Below are positions 18,401-29,439 of a stretch of DNA of 64,000 nucleotides, in pieces; within the stretch, counting starts at the first letter, position 1, and every line of letters begins with the position of its first letter. The DNA lies in assembly GCA_007922225.1 (NCBI GenBank), contig ML679991.1:1510153-1574152 (forward strand). Reading direction: 5' to 3'. Both the position numbers and the translations under genes were made by a program. The DNA is from Emydura subglobosa (taxonomy: Eukaryota; Chordata; Testudines; Chelidae). The notes under the pieces are model-generated. The model made no database searches. It was not told where the DNA came from and was given only the letters and a program-made list of their open reading frames with translations.

Positions 18401-21400
18401 GAAAGTTAAAGTGAAAAGGACTCACTTTTCGGTGGGATGGTGACTTCCACAGTGAAAAGGTTAGTGACATGTAAAGAAACCAAATAAAGTAATGAGAAGA
18501 AAGCCCTCTGATACATCTGGCAATGAGGCTTCAGTGAACTCACTCTAGCAGATTGTGACACTGAGATGTATTAGGCTGTGGAATAGACTCCCATGGTAAA
18601 TTGTGGAAGCTCTAGCATTTGAGACATTTTAAAGTGGAGTGGACAAAGCCAGGCAGGCAGCAATCCTAAACTGACTGGCTGGGTAGAGGGAAGATGAACA
18701 CGATGGGACCTAACAGGCAGGAATACTGGAAATGGTGAGAATTTTTGCAAAATCACTGCAAGCCTCCCCTAAACCCTATGGGGTTTTTTCAAGAGCTGTG
18801 GGATATTTTTGTATTTGCATTGAGCCCCATTGCTGCAATTGCTGCCTAACATAAATGAAAGCACAAAGGGAGTCATTCAGAAATACCATAGAAGTTGTTG
18901 CTCTGACCTGTGGCTGCTATATGCAATTTTGAAACCGCATAGACCATACTTCAGGAATCTAAAGATTTCCGGCTGACAACACAGTGCACATCACATTGAC
19001 CCTGATTTTCAGGATAGCTGTAAGCATCTTAACGATTTGAATACTTGAAAGACTATCTCCTGGCTCCCGTTATTGTGCTGTGGCTACAGGACTGCAATGC
19101 TGTTCAGAAACCTGGGTTCTATTGGTTGGCCTGGTCTCTCACTTCCCCAGGTCAGCAGTGCTGGGAGCGCTACAGTAACAGTGAGATCAGCTCCTGCTTT
19201 GCAGGAAGCTTCTCATGTTGTCCTCAAGCTAACCCCGCAGCAGAGCAATGATCCAGGTTAAGGGACTAACTCCAAAGTACTCCAGATATCCAGGAAGGGA
19301 AGATTCAGGCGGCGAGGCTGGGTAATGTAGGGGGGCAGGGGAGGGGTTTTTCCTGTGCGGGCTCATGGGAGTGTTTTGGAAGCTGTCAGTGTTGAGATGG
19401 GCCAGCAGTGTTTGAGCAGATGAGAGGCTTGTCCTAGGATGTGGAACAGTTTGAGAGCCAGCCAAGTGGTTCCAATTGGTGGCCCCTTGCCAGGGTGGGT
19501 GATGGGAGTTCCAGATTCCTCACGACACCTACAGTGGGCTTCTAGCCACCTCTCTTCACCTCCACAATCCGCTCAGTCTGAGGGACTAAGGGCCTAGCTG
19601 ACTCAGTGTGAGCCTGCTTCTCTGCTGACCTGAGAGCACAACGGAGCCTGGGTTTACCAATGCCTAGAGTGGAGGCAGTTCAACGCCAGGAGGTTAGCGG
19701 CATTGGGGGCTAACACAAAGGCATCTGGGACCTGAGCTGCTGCCAAGTGGAGGGGGTGGGGCATGGTGGGGAACAGGCAGGAAGTGAGGGGCAGACAGAA
19801 GGTGGTCAGGCGGGCAGGCAGATGTTTATGCTGAAACTGGGACAAAACCTGTGTTTCAACATAATTACTCAGGACACAGGAGCGTCCCCTGTTCCATCTT
19901 GTTAAACTGGAACGTTGGTCACTCTGCTGTGGTGGAGTGGGGGCAGGGAAGGAGGCCAGTGCCGAGGGAGGACAATAAAATCTTACAGGACAGTCACTTA
20001 TTTCAGTCTTTAAAGGGAGCAAACTTACATCCTTTCAAATGGGTGGGAACATCCACCCTGGATGAGCACATTAGCTGACTGCTTCAGAGATGAACTTCAG
20101 CAGGGAAATAAAGAACAATGCTTAAAATTGCTCTCACTATGCATCCATCAACACCGCATAGCGAGCAATAGAACTGTTCCTGCTGGTTCCTCTGCAGACT
20201 GAAGCAGACAGCACCTCCTTGACTCATAGTCAGATTTCTTCTCAAATAGAAAGTATAACAAATACCATTACAAGAAAAAAAAAGGGGGAGTGGGGAAATT
20301 CTGTAGAAAACACAGGGTCACCATCATAGGTGCTAGAACTAGGGGTGCTGGCTTGAAATGGTTTACGTTACATACAGGGTTTACAGTTTGGTTCAATGAC
20401 TTTCAGCACCCCTACTATTAAAATTGTTCCAGCGCCCCTGGTCATCATAAATCCTTATGTAAAACTGAACCTGCAAATAAGCAGAAAACCCAGGTGCATG
20501 GATTCTCAGGGCCCTGGGTTATTGCTCTTTATCTGCTCCAAGTTCTATACTTTTTTACTGTTCCTCAAAGGTGGAAGAAAATGTATGTTTATGGTGAAAA
20601 GGGAAATAAATTGCACAGTGACAACAGTAAATTTCAAGGAGACACTCAAGTAATGGGGGACTCACCTGTGGGTACTGGTAAAATCTGAACAGCATTGGAT
20701 GGATCTAGGGAATCAAGCAGAAGACAATAAATTACCAGCAGGTAGTTTTATGTAATCTATGCCCTTTTATGGTTGAGTTTACGTGACATCCCTCAAACTC
20801 AGGAGGGACGAGCCTGATCAGTCTTTGTGTGGGAGACGTCCAAGAAGAATCCAGGGTTCCTCAGGAAGTGGTGCTAATGACTCACCTAGGGGGTTCATTT
20901 TCTTCTGAGTCAAAATTGATCATGGAACGATTTTTTTTCCTGAGAAATATTTAAATGATTATTTTTTCAATTTTGTTGGAGTTTTTTTTTTGTTTTTTGT
21001 TTTTGAGTTTTTGCCAGGAACTTAAGTCTCCCAACAGCAAATGGATTTTTTTCCCCATATTTTGAAGAAAACTTGTTTTTAAAATTCCATTTTACTGAAA
21101 AAAAAAATGTCCAGGAAATATTTTCAAGATGTTCCTGTACTGAGCGGAATCCCCCAACACAGTCCTATAATGAGTGCTGTGCTGCAGGGATTGCTATGAG
21201 TGACAAAGCAAAGCACACTGTTCTAGTCCGCTGCACATTACAGGTGGTTGTCATATTGCTCAATGCCCTGCTGGAAGGCGCTCAGCTATTAGGGTGATGA
21301 CCGTGGTATAAGAGCCCATAAAGAATAGAAGACAGAACATTTCATTCACTACAGATAATGTGACCCTACAGGATGCTCCAATGCAGAAAGCGCTGTCTTG

Positions 21401-24400
21401 GATAAGATACGTAATCATAGATTCATAGAAGATTAGAGTTGGAAGGGACCTCAGGAGGTCATCGAGTCCAACTCCCTGCTCAAAGCAGGACCAACTCCAA
21501 CTCCCAATAAGCAAGGCTCTGACCAGTTTTTCTTATTCAAGATCGCAGGATAGTTTTTGCAAGAACAGATTTGTTGACCATGCTCCAATGTGAATAACTG
21601 TATTCTGCCTGTCAGCTGGATATGGTCTCCTTCACGGCCTGCTTTAAGGCTGGTTCCTGTTCAGCAGTTGCCAGGATCTGCAGTGCCAGGATGATCCCTG
21701 TAACTATGAAGCGGAATCTGTGCTTTGAGACACCTTAGTATGAAATGTTGTCTATTGAGATAAAGCTAAAGAAAGTAGAACTCACCACCTGGATTTGCTG
21801 TTGTTACCGCAGCATCCAAAGAATGGATACCTAGGGAAAAAGAGCGTGACAGCTGAGAAAAATAACCCTCTGATAAATGCAGTAATGAGGTTTTATTGGA
21901 CTGTATCAAGCTAGTTGTGGTGCAGCGTTGTAGCCATGCTAGTCCCAGGATATTAGAAAGACAAGGTAGGAGAGGTAATCTCTTCTATTGGACCAATTTC
22001 TATTGGTGAGAGACAAGCCTTCGAGCTCCACAGCGTTTTCTGACGCTATTACCTCACCCATCTTCTGTCTCTAGTTCAAACTGGTTGTAACAGGGATGTG
22101 CACCAGACAATGGGAGAGTCTCCTGAGGGAAGTGAGCAAAGTCCCAGTATCTTTGCTGTGCTTCTCTCATTCCTCATCCTTCCTGCCATCTACTGGCCAT
22201 TACAAAACATAGCCAATATTTTCCTGCCTCTAGCAGCATATGTATTTGGCTTATTTACAAGTGACAATAAAAAGTAAAGTGTTGATAAACCTTTCAACCC
22301 ACACCTCCCATATTGTTTAGTGCTTTCTCTTTTTTGGTTTTGTTTTATTGCTACTTCTCAGAGCACTGACACGTCACTACAGATGAGATTTTCCATCTTT
22401 GGCCCCATAGGTCTCTTGCAACTACTCCAATGCCCGGTCAAATGCTGATCTTACCTCTCTCTGCACATGTGCTCACAGCCACCCACCTCGCCTCTGATAC
22501 ACTCCACGCTCAATCCCTTTCTGACTGGTGCTCTCTACACAACCTACCTCAACAGTCCCTGTTGAGAGTTCCCAATCCAAAAATCAAATTCGGAACAGCA
22601 GCAAGTTGCCAAGTTGCTTAGGAGCTCACCCAGAGATCAGATCAGGAGCAGCAGCTGGGAGGTAGGTTATGTGGGGAGCATATGTTCCAGGGATTGGGAG
22701 GGTTTCCAGCACTGAAGAGTCAAACAGCTTAAATTGCTCCTTCCCCCTCCATCGCCTCAATGCTGCAATCCATTCTGGATCCTTGGCCTAGAGCCCCCCA
22801 CCTGACCCTCTTCCCAAACCCTTAGAATGGCCAGTAAACCTCCGTTGTCCCTGAATATAAAATAATACAGAAGATAGAGACAAGAATACAGAGCAAGAAA
22901 AAATCCAACCCAGAAATGCATGGGAGACGCTGGCTTTCTATGTACTGTCACTGTACTGAACGGGCTTTCCAAAAAATAAAACAGAAGCATGGAATTTCCT
23001 TTACTAGCATCTGCCTAGTCTTGTAGCTTATCTCTGCCACTCTTCAATATTTAACACTTCAGTGGAAAGTAAATTCCCACCCACCTGCCACACCATATAT
23101 CTATGGACCATAGGGTGGAGTCTGAGCTGCAATGTCTTTCTGATCCCTGTATGTGAGCAGCATATATTGAGAACCATGAAATCCGACTTCCTGAAGCTCA
23201 AAATCACAAACCACACCAGAGTCAGGCTAGATCAGAAAAACTGAGTCGCTGCAGTGATTCAGTAAAAGGGGCACTTTTCTCTACTGACCCCTAAGCCCCA
23301 GTGTGGTGATAGGAGTTGCTGTGCTTCAGGGAGTGGGGTGGATGGCTGAAATAAGGAGGGCTACTCCTCCCTCTGAGTCAGTACCGAACCAACAGCAAGG
23401 TGACACCGTAATGTTGATGCTTGCAGTCTTTCAGGTGAGTTGTAAAACTCAGGACCTGTCCAAATGTGGTCATGTGCCCACAGCAATGTGCTCAGGCATA
23501 GAGTGTTCTAGCCAAGTATCTGGCTCTGCCAAAACCAATTCCTCCTATGATGTTATTTGGACATGGTATTCTTCTTCATTTTCTCTCTCCTACAGCCTTT
23601 GCAGTGCTCCCTAGGGGAAGCTACATTTTACCAGGGGGTGACTTCCTCCTCATAGGGATGTCACGAGGCTTGATTGAATTCATGTTTGTACACTGCTGTC
23701 ACATCTAGGGTGAAAGAGGCTATAGAAATGCAAATTAGTATTTTGGAGCCATATCCTATTCACACAAGTAGTTCAATTGATTTCATCAAGGTTGCGTGCA
23801 TGAATTGTTCTTATTATTAGCATATATAACTATATAGATGTCATCATGACCATAATATTATCAGCCCAGCACTTCAGGAGAATTGTGATACATTACAAGA
23901 TGTGGCAAGTGTGCAGTGCAAACCCTGAACTTGACCAGCTTATAATGTTTTTGAATTGTGCCTGCTACCTTTTATCTATTTTCTATTTGTGATCTGTGCT
24001 CTGTTCTGAATAAATCTTACAGTTGGTTTGTAACCCTCCATTACCGCCTCTCCGCACAGGATCCGATTCTATAAGCCTTAAACATGTTGATTGAGAAGCT
24101 TTAGGGGACACTGGTGTCTTAAAGGAATGTTTAGAAATTGGTGCTTAGAGGAACTTTCCCAGTGTTCCCAATGTCTGGAGCATGGCATGAGCTAATTTTA
24201 TATGGGAGGGGATTTGCTCTTAGCTATTGGTCTTGAGTCTGCTCTCATACTGGTTTGACAGCAATATATATAACTTAAATGGAACTACTCCTAATTTACT
24301 GGAGATGTAAGTGAGAGGTGAATCAGGGACATGGGACTAAGATATTCTGTGCTGGCAGTGAGCAAGGTACAGTGTATTGCACTAAGAAAGAAAGGGCTTT

Positions 24401-26106
24401 TTCTACCATGTGAGCTTGCAGGTAATGTCAGTATTTTCTGAACCTAAGCTGCTCCAATGACTGTAAGCATTTAGAGACACTACCCACTGGACTGAAAGTT
24501 ATAAGGTGGGCACCATCATCACCTTCTGTGATCAGATTTTAAACGGGATTTGATCTGGAGGTAGCCTAAGAGTATGCCTAATGAATTGGGCCCCACTGGT
24601 GAAATAGGTGCTCCTTCACCTGTCTTTCCACTGGCCAAAGGATCACTCTGAGCTTAGTCCAGACTCTCAGCATGAGGCATCAGTGCACGTGCCTAGAGGC
24701 AGGAACATAGGCACCTAGGGAACTTTGATAGTGGTTTGGTGGCTGCGGGGCAGAGGTTTTGTGGGTCACGGTAGAGCCTAAACCGGGACTTAGGTGCCTC
24801 CATCCGGGGTTTAGGGGCCTAAGTACCTTTGTGGATCAGGTTTTAGCTTCTCTGTGCCTCAGCATCCCTACAAACTGGGAGTGACAGCACTTCCCTTCCT
24901 CACGGGGGTGCTGTGAGAGGAAAGATATTAAAAATTGTGACATTATGACAGCAAAGTACTTTACAGAGAGAGACTGAACTGACAAATGAGAGCCAGAGCC
25001 AGAGCCAGTAAGTGTTTGGGCACACGGGCTCAGACACAGAAGGGACTGAAGTCTCCCTTCCCAGCCGTGCCACAGAAGGGCTGAGGAGTACCATGATTAA
25101 GGGAATGTCTACACTGCACACTGCTTTCAGCAGCATGCGGACTGGATGCACTGCATGCTTCCCCCTCCCCCCAGCACAGGTATAAATAGCAGGGTAGGCA
25201 GCGAGGCACTGCTGAGGTGAGTAAAGGCACACCAGAACCTTAGGGTATATGCCCATCCTGGCTCTCTGCATGCCCAAGCACAGTCTCCCCCGCTGCTATC
25301 TTTAGCAGTATAGTGTCCCGCTGCTTCCCCACTGCTAGGCCTTTCCCTGATGCATGGAAAGAAAGACTCTGGCAGGGGGAGGTAGTGGGGTGAGGCTGCA
25401 GCAATTACCAATTACTGGAGCTTTTCGTCACTGCCACGTGTAGATACACACCGCAGTTGTGGGCCCAGCCTGATTTTCAGTGCAATGTGTAGCTGCCACC
25501 AGTGGTGTGTGGTGTCGATGTATTGTGACAGGCGTCTGATACAGTTACTGACTCACACTCCTCCCTGCTGTATTTACATAGACCTCACTGGTTATACAGC
25601 AGGCCTGAGCTTATTGTGTGCATCTGAATCATAGCCTTCTAAAATACATAAGCAGTTATTCTTATATGTATTTGATAGTTATGTTAAGTATTGTGCCTAC
25701 CATCTCTAGGTCACCTAGTCCAATCTTGTCCTACATCAGTAATGATTGGAAGCTATTTCCTCTCCTGGGCTAGAGTAAATTAAGTTTGGTGGTCTCGGTC
25801 CATTTCCTTATGGTTGAATGGACATATTACAAAAAACCCCATGCCCAGCAGAGACACTAAACTCCCTTCTCACTCCTGGAAATGGTCCCTCCGGGGTAGA
25901 GCAGAGGCACACTGAAGTGGGAACACCTGCACGGCCACTGTCCGAGCCATGCCCCTTTTATGCACAAAAAGAGGATTTCACTCCCCCAGAGCTCACAATG
26001 CAGCAGCTATGACAGGTGCTAAAATTCACTTTGAGACTCAACCAGAGCATCACAGTTCTATGGACTTACCTGCAGCCAGGATCAACAAAGTGGCCACAAG
26101 CAGCAT
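15111..26106 (-). CDS. Secreted WAP-domain protein with mini-exon N-terminal region
   Basis: Predicted exons, 5' to 3' on the minus strand: 26106-26070, 21830-21786, 20704-20666, 17977-17936 and 15409-15111. All introns are phase 1 and the joined frame is open for about 153 residues. It encodes a signal peptide (MLLVATLLILAA), three short exon-encoded segments of 13-15 residues, then a WAP four-disulfide core with all eight cysteines and a Lys/Pro/Thr-rich tail. WAP proteins are small secreted protease inhibitors or antimicrobials, so an extracellular defence role is the family-level inference. The nearest design analogy is trappin/elafin (N-terminal segment plus WAP), but no orthologue is recognised. 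The signal and WAP exons are firm; the three mini-exons rest on splice sites and phase, and could be alternatively spliced. Confidence 0.75.
16462..16502. repeat. Perfect 15-bp inverted repeat (hairpin)
   Basis: The arms TTTATTACATAGGTC (16462-16476) and GACCTATGTAATAAA (16488-16502) are exact reverse complements around an 11-nt loop, inside the large WAP gene intron. Its function is unknown. Confidence 0.85.
17345..17600 (-). pseudogene. Decayed mini-exon unit A in the WAP gene intron
   Basis: This unit carries a 42-nt relic of exon X (17488-17529; acceptor kept, donor changed to GGGAA, first codon becomes TAA). It also has a possible relic of a Y-type exon (about 17349-17374, with a good CTCTTTCTCTAG acceptor but 26 nt long, so frame-breaking). 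Flanking phrases such as 'aaacactctgatgcttttg' repeat in units B, C and D. Confidence 0.55.
17936..17977 (-). CDS. Predicted mini-exon X of the WAP gene (42 nt)
   Basis: On the minus strand a TTTCTCCATCCCAG acceptor precedes a 42-nt phase 1-1 exon (EYDSMVEVSATF core) with a GTGAGA donor. Homologous but broken copies lie at 17488-17529 (same length; donor lost and an in-frame stop) and about 18594-18635 (both sites lost). The intact splice sites and frame only here support function. Confidence 0.6.
18425..18720 (-). pseudogene. Decayed mini-exon unit C in the WAP gene intron
   Basis: Shares 'agccctctgatac...ggcaatgaggcttc...ctgagatgtattaggct' with units A (17345), B (17740-18000) and D (21850). 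The X-exon relic near 18594-18635 lacks both splice sites. A GTGAGT donor at the Y-exon position (18426-18431 on the plus map) remains without a convincing acceptor. Confidence 0.55.
20325..20440. mobile_element. Short hAT-type MITE
   Basis: The terminal inverted repeats CATAGGTGCTAGAAC and GTTCCAGCGCCCCTG match at 11 of 15 positions. The element is flanked by an imperfect 8-bp duplication (GTCACCAT / GTCATCAT). The 116-bp length and 8-bp target site indicate a non-autonomous hAT element. It lies in the WAP gene intron. Confidence 0.7.
20666..20704 (-). CDS. Predicted mini-exon Z of the WAP gene (39 nt)
   Basis: On the minus strand a TTGATTCCCTAG acceptor and GTGAGT donor bound a 39-nt phase 1-1 exon encoding PSNAVQILPVPT. 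Its flanks (CTAGGGAA before, GACTCACC after, read on the plus strand) resemble those of exon Y at 21786, suggesting they are paralogous. Confidence 0.6.
20905..21130. repeat. A/T-homopolymer-rich repeat
   Basis: Alternating T and A runs of 7-10 nt with phrases such as 'ttttttttcctgagaaat' and 'attccattttactg'. A similar stretch occurs at about 33100-33285. It is likely an old dispersed repeat, not classifiable here. Confidence 0.4.
21416..21510 (-). mobile_element. CR1 3'-end fragment
   Basis: The plus strand reads 'atcatagattcatagaagat', 'tggaagggacctcaggaggt' and 'tgctcaaagcagga', the conserved CR1 3' untranslated end in antisense. Only about 95 bp remain. Confidence 0.85.
21786..21830 (-). 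CDS. Predicted mini-exon Y of the WAP gene (45 nt)
   Basis: A strong minus-strand acceptor (CTCTTTTTCCCTAG) and GTGAGT donor bound a 45-nt phase 1-1 exon encoding IHSLDAAVTTANPG. Its length and phase equal those of the type-A exons in the neighbouring convergent gene, although the residues differ. Confidence 0.65.
21850..22160 (-). pseudogene. Decayed mini-exon unit D, split by a fold-back element
   Basis: The unit phrase 'aaccctctgataaatgcagt' and 'gctagttg' lead to an X-exon position, but a fold-back repeat (about 21917-22075) interrupts it. The sequence resumes at 'ctggttgtaacagggatgtg'. Exon Y at 21786-21830, just upstream on the plus map, belongs to this unit and is intact. Confidence 0.5.
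21917..22075. mobile_element. Fold-back (palindromic) repeat element, copy 1
   Basis: Contains 'gttgtagccatgctagtccc', 'aggtaatctcttctattgg' and 'ggtgagagacaagcc', closely matching the element at 55600-55790. The 3' arm here is shortened. It interrupts decayed mini-exon unit D. Confidence 0.65.
22160..26060. other. First intron of the WAP gene, 5' part
   Basis: About 3.9 kb without a convincing exon. A candidate at 22626-22708 (minus) has good splice sites and 27 open codons, but its ends are phase 1 and 2 and would break the frame. It also holds one copy of a dispersed repeat (25080-25510). Confidence 0.45.
25080..25510. repeat. Dispersed repeat shared with 28240-28870
   Basis: Phrases 'gactctggcaggggg', 'gtctacactgcac' and 'cagcctgattttcagtgcaa...gtgtagct' recur in the same order at 28240-28870 ('gactctggcaggag', 'gtccacactgcag', 'cagcctggttttcactgcag'). 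The class is undetermined. Confidence 0.5.
26070..26106 (-). CDS. Exon 1: signal peptide of the WAP gene
   Basis: On the minus strand ATG at 26106-26104 opens MLLVATLLILAA and ends one base into the next codon at a GTAAGT donor (26069). The WAP exon begins in the matching phase. The 5'UTR is about 40-50 nt from the TATA-predicted start. Confidence 0.85.
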
Positions 26107-26177
26107 CTTGAACCTCTTGCAGATGAACAGAGGAAGCTTTCAGCTAAGAGCTCTGAGGAATCCCCTGGGTGCACGTC

Positions 26178-26200
26178 TATATATGTGCATCCTTGGCCAA
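26178..26200 (-). promoter_or_regulatory. TATA box and inverted CCAAT box of the WAP gene
   Basis: Read on the minus strand, ATTGG (an inverted CCAAT) is followed by ACATATATAGACG about 15 nt later, about 75 nt before the ATG at 26106. This is a normal TATA-to-start distance with a short 5'UTR and supports the exon-1 call. Confidence 0.7.
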
Positions 26201-26954
26201 TAACAGCATTAAGCTGTCTCACAAAGCCTCCAAAGAGCTTATCATTTGGTTTGCATCATTTCAGGAAATTGGCCCTTTCTCCCACTGCTTTCCCAGATAA
26301 TACTATAATCCTTTTGAGATGTACACCAAGAATTATAGGTTATGTGTTTAATCAGGCACAAATTGTTCACCAAACATCAATGGTTTAAGTTTTTGCTGCT
26401 AGAAAAATAAAACAATATTGAATGGATCTTAATTATGTTGACAGGATTGACCTTTTGTGTGGTTTCTTCCTTGTTTCCATGGCATGCAGCAATGAGATAA
26501 GCCCGTCTGAATACATTACACACATTTGAGTCTGACCAGTAGGCATAAAATCCACGCTCTTCTGTGTTGATTAGATCTGTGGCAGCATCCCTGAAGAAGC
26601 TGTTCTGCTATTTTAGGATGTCAGTCCATTGCAAAGTCTCAGGAGTACACTGGGGCTCAACTCATGTCACTAGTCTGAGTGGAGCATCCCTGAGGCATGT
26701 GCATTTCATGGGCTCTTATACATGGGAAGGAAAAAAAAGCTAGTATTAGGTCACACCTTACCCACTTCTTTCCTTACTTTCCAGGTCAGGATTGTTCCCT
26801 GCAGTCTATTTGCCAGGACATTGACTTGAGTTTAGTTTTAAATGATTCAGGCAATGGTGAATTAGTGAATCAAATAAATCATTCACATATTCACATACCT
26901 AATTCACTTCTCTTGGGCCTAATGGATGTCACGGCTACCAAATTATCTATCTAT

Positions 26955-27551
26955 TGTGACGGGGCCAGCCCTGACGGTTACAGGAGGGTGCTGGAAGGCA
27001 TATATATCAGCCCCAGGCTTAGCAAATCTTTGTTCCCTGGGTGATCCAGCTGCCGCCACTCCAGGGCAATTAGGCCAATCAGGCCAGCTGAAGCCAATCA
27101 AGGAACTTGCCCCAGCAGTTAAAAGCCTCCCAGCCAGGCAGATGGGGGCAGCTGAGAGGGAGTTGAGTAGAGCTGCTACAAGATGTGGAGTCAGTAGAGG
27201 AGTGGAGCTGAGCTGCTGCAAGGTGTGGAGCTGGTGGAGGAGCTAGTGTGGCTGTGGTGAGAGCACCCAGTCATGGGAGGTAAGAAGGAGCCTGTCCAAC
27301 CAAGACCAGAGGATGCTGGCCCCAAAGAGGCTGAAGGAGAGCCACAAGCCGGGGGGGGCTACAAAGAGTGACCCAGGGAAGGTAGTAGCCACTTGGACTA
27401 AGCTGTTTGAGGCTACTCCTTGCAGGGTCCCTGGGTCGGGGCCCAGGGTAGAGGATGGGACTGGGCCCCCCCCTGCTCCCACCCAGCCACACCACTGGCA
27501 TAGCTGTAAGGAGTGCAGACCCACAGGGCAAAACAGGCCCACCTTGCCACA
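26955..27551 (+). mobile_element. Solo LTR
   Basis: A 597-bp segment starting TGTGACGGGGCCAGCC and ending CACCTTGCCACA lies inside a CTAT microsatellite, so CTAT (4 to 8 bp) flanks both ends as the target duplication. A CATATATATC motif near 26998 may be its TATA box. No internal region remains. It sits about 770 bp upstream of the WAP gene promoter. Confidence 0.65.
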
Positions 27552-29019
27552 CTATCTATCTATCACTGTGGGATATAGGTGCAATATGCTTCCTGATATT
27601 CATCCTATATTGTACCTTTTCCTTAATTCCATTTCTTTACTCTTACTCATACCCCTTTTGTACAGTCCTACACAATCTACCCCTCCCTCCCCTGGCATTT
27701 ACATGCCTAGAAATGTCTGTAAATGGCTGTGACAAAGCCCAGATACTTCTTAACAGGCCCCTGACTCCAGAACATGGTCCCAAAGGAGAACAGGAAATGT
27801 GCCCTGCTTTTGCCATATCTATTGCACCCCCTGAGACATCCTGCCTGACCACAGCATTCCCTAAGGAGCCAAAAGAAGAGGAGAAAACTCAATATCATGC
27901 TCAAAAGAGACAGCAAAGAAAGGTGGACTGGGAACCTGATATGTTACAGCCAATAGAGTCCCTAGTCACACTGAAGCTCCATTGACAGGGCAACTTATGG
28001 TGTCATTGTAACATGGCTAGGCAGAGCCATGCAAGCTGTAATCTGTCTGGCAGGGGTAACAATAGCAGTGTAGATGGGCAGCATGGGCTTCAACAGGGGG
28101 CAGTCGCCCAAGTACAAATCCACCGGGGAGCCTGGGTACATGCTCAGGCTACATCAAGACCACTCACTTCTTCTTGCGGTGTTCAGAGTATATACTCAGG
28201 TAGCGCCCCTAGCACAGGGGGAGTAGCAGTGTAGGTGGCAAGGCATGGCTCAGGCAAGTAGAGTACCAACACACCTGAAGGGTGTGGGTGTGTACACAAA
28301 TACATCCCCTGCACAGCTCTCTCTTTGCCCAAGCCATGCCTTCTCATTTATGCTGCTGTTTTTAGCCATATTGGGTATGTCCACACTGCAGTACAACATC
28401 CACAGCTGGTCCATGTCAGCTGACTCAGGATCACGGGGCTCAGGCTGAAGGGCTATAAAATTGCAGAGACCCTGCAAGAGGGGAGGGTCCCAGAGCCCAG
28501 GCTCCAGCCCAAGCCCAAACCTCTACACTGTAATTTCATTGCTCTGCAGCACAGGCCAGTTGCAGGTGTTCCATTGCAGTGTGAACATACCCATAGCTTC
28601 CTGCTGCCTACCCGCTGCTGGAGGCTTTCCTCACTACAAAAAAAGACTCTGGCAGGAGGGAAAGGGTCTGGCAGCTCCTCACTGCCGGAACCTTTTCCCC
28701 ACCACAGGGAAAGACTCCTGCATCAGGAAAGGCTTTGGCAATGGGGAGCTGCTGAAGCCTTTGAAGCTACATATGTAGCTAAAGATGGCAATGTGGGCAC
28801 AGCCTGGTTTTCACTGCAGCATGTAGCTACATGTGCCTTATGCCAAAAGTGACATACGCTGTGGAAGCAGCCTCACATTGCTAACCTGCACTTACACCCA
28901 TGCTGCCACGTCTTCACTCCTGTTGTTACCCAAGTTAGCTGGCCTACAGCTAGCATAGGCATGTCTAATTGTGCTACAATCACACCTGCACTTGCTGAGT
29001 AACCTACCATTAGAAAGGG

Positions 29020-29061
29020 ACAGAGAATGGAGCACCCTAGACAGAGAATGGAGCACCCTAG
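29020..29061. repeat. Exact 21-bp tandem duplication
   Basis: ACAGAGAATGGAGCACCCTAG occurs twice in direct succession without mismatch, implying a recent slippage or end-joining event. Confidence 0.95.
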
Positions 29062-29439
29062 ACAGCTCTGATGGTGTTTTTAATCTTTGTACAGTGCTTA
29101 CATACTAGGGTGATCAGCATTTCATAAAAGTTAGATGAACGGAGTACATCTCCCCCTTTGTCCTCAAGTGGCCAAACCATATACTTTTTGTCCTGAGTCA
29201 GAGTTCATTTCCTTGTATACACATTTGCTCTTACTCTCCAGTTCCTTAGCTGGTCTCACTGTGGAAAATATTATAAAGTATTAACAGTATTATTAACTGT
29301 ACTCATGGAAGGCAAGAGAGAGTGTGTTTCTCAGAGAAGTGCTGGAGGACAGAATAAGACTGATATTTGAGGGTACACAAATACCACAGTGAGTGTCAGT
29401 AATTTTCTTGCATCATCCCTTGTTACCGCGGTGCTGAGC

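Noticed and set aside
22626..22708. Possible 83-nt minus-strand exon of the WAP gene (acceptor CTCTTCAG, donor GTGAGC, 27 open codons)
   Set aside because: It starts in phase 1 and ends in phase 2, so it would shift the frame of all downstream exons.
27455..27985. 176-residue plus-strand open frame
   Set aside because: It starts inside a solo LTR and runs through unrelated intergenic sequence; no homology is recognisable.
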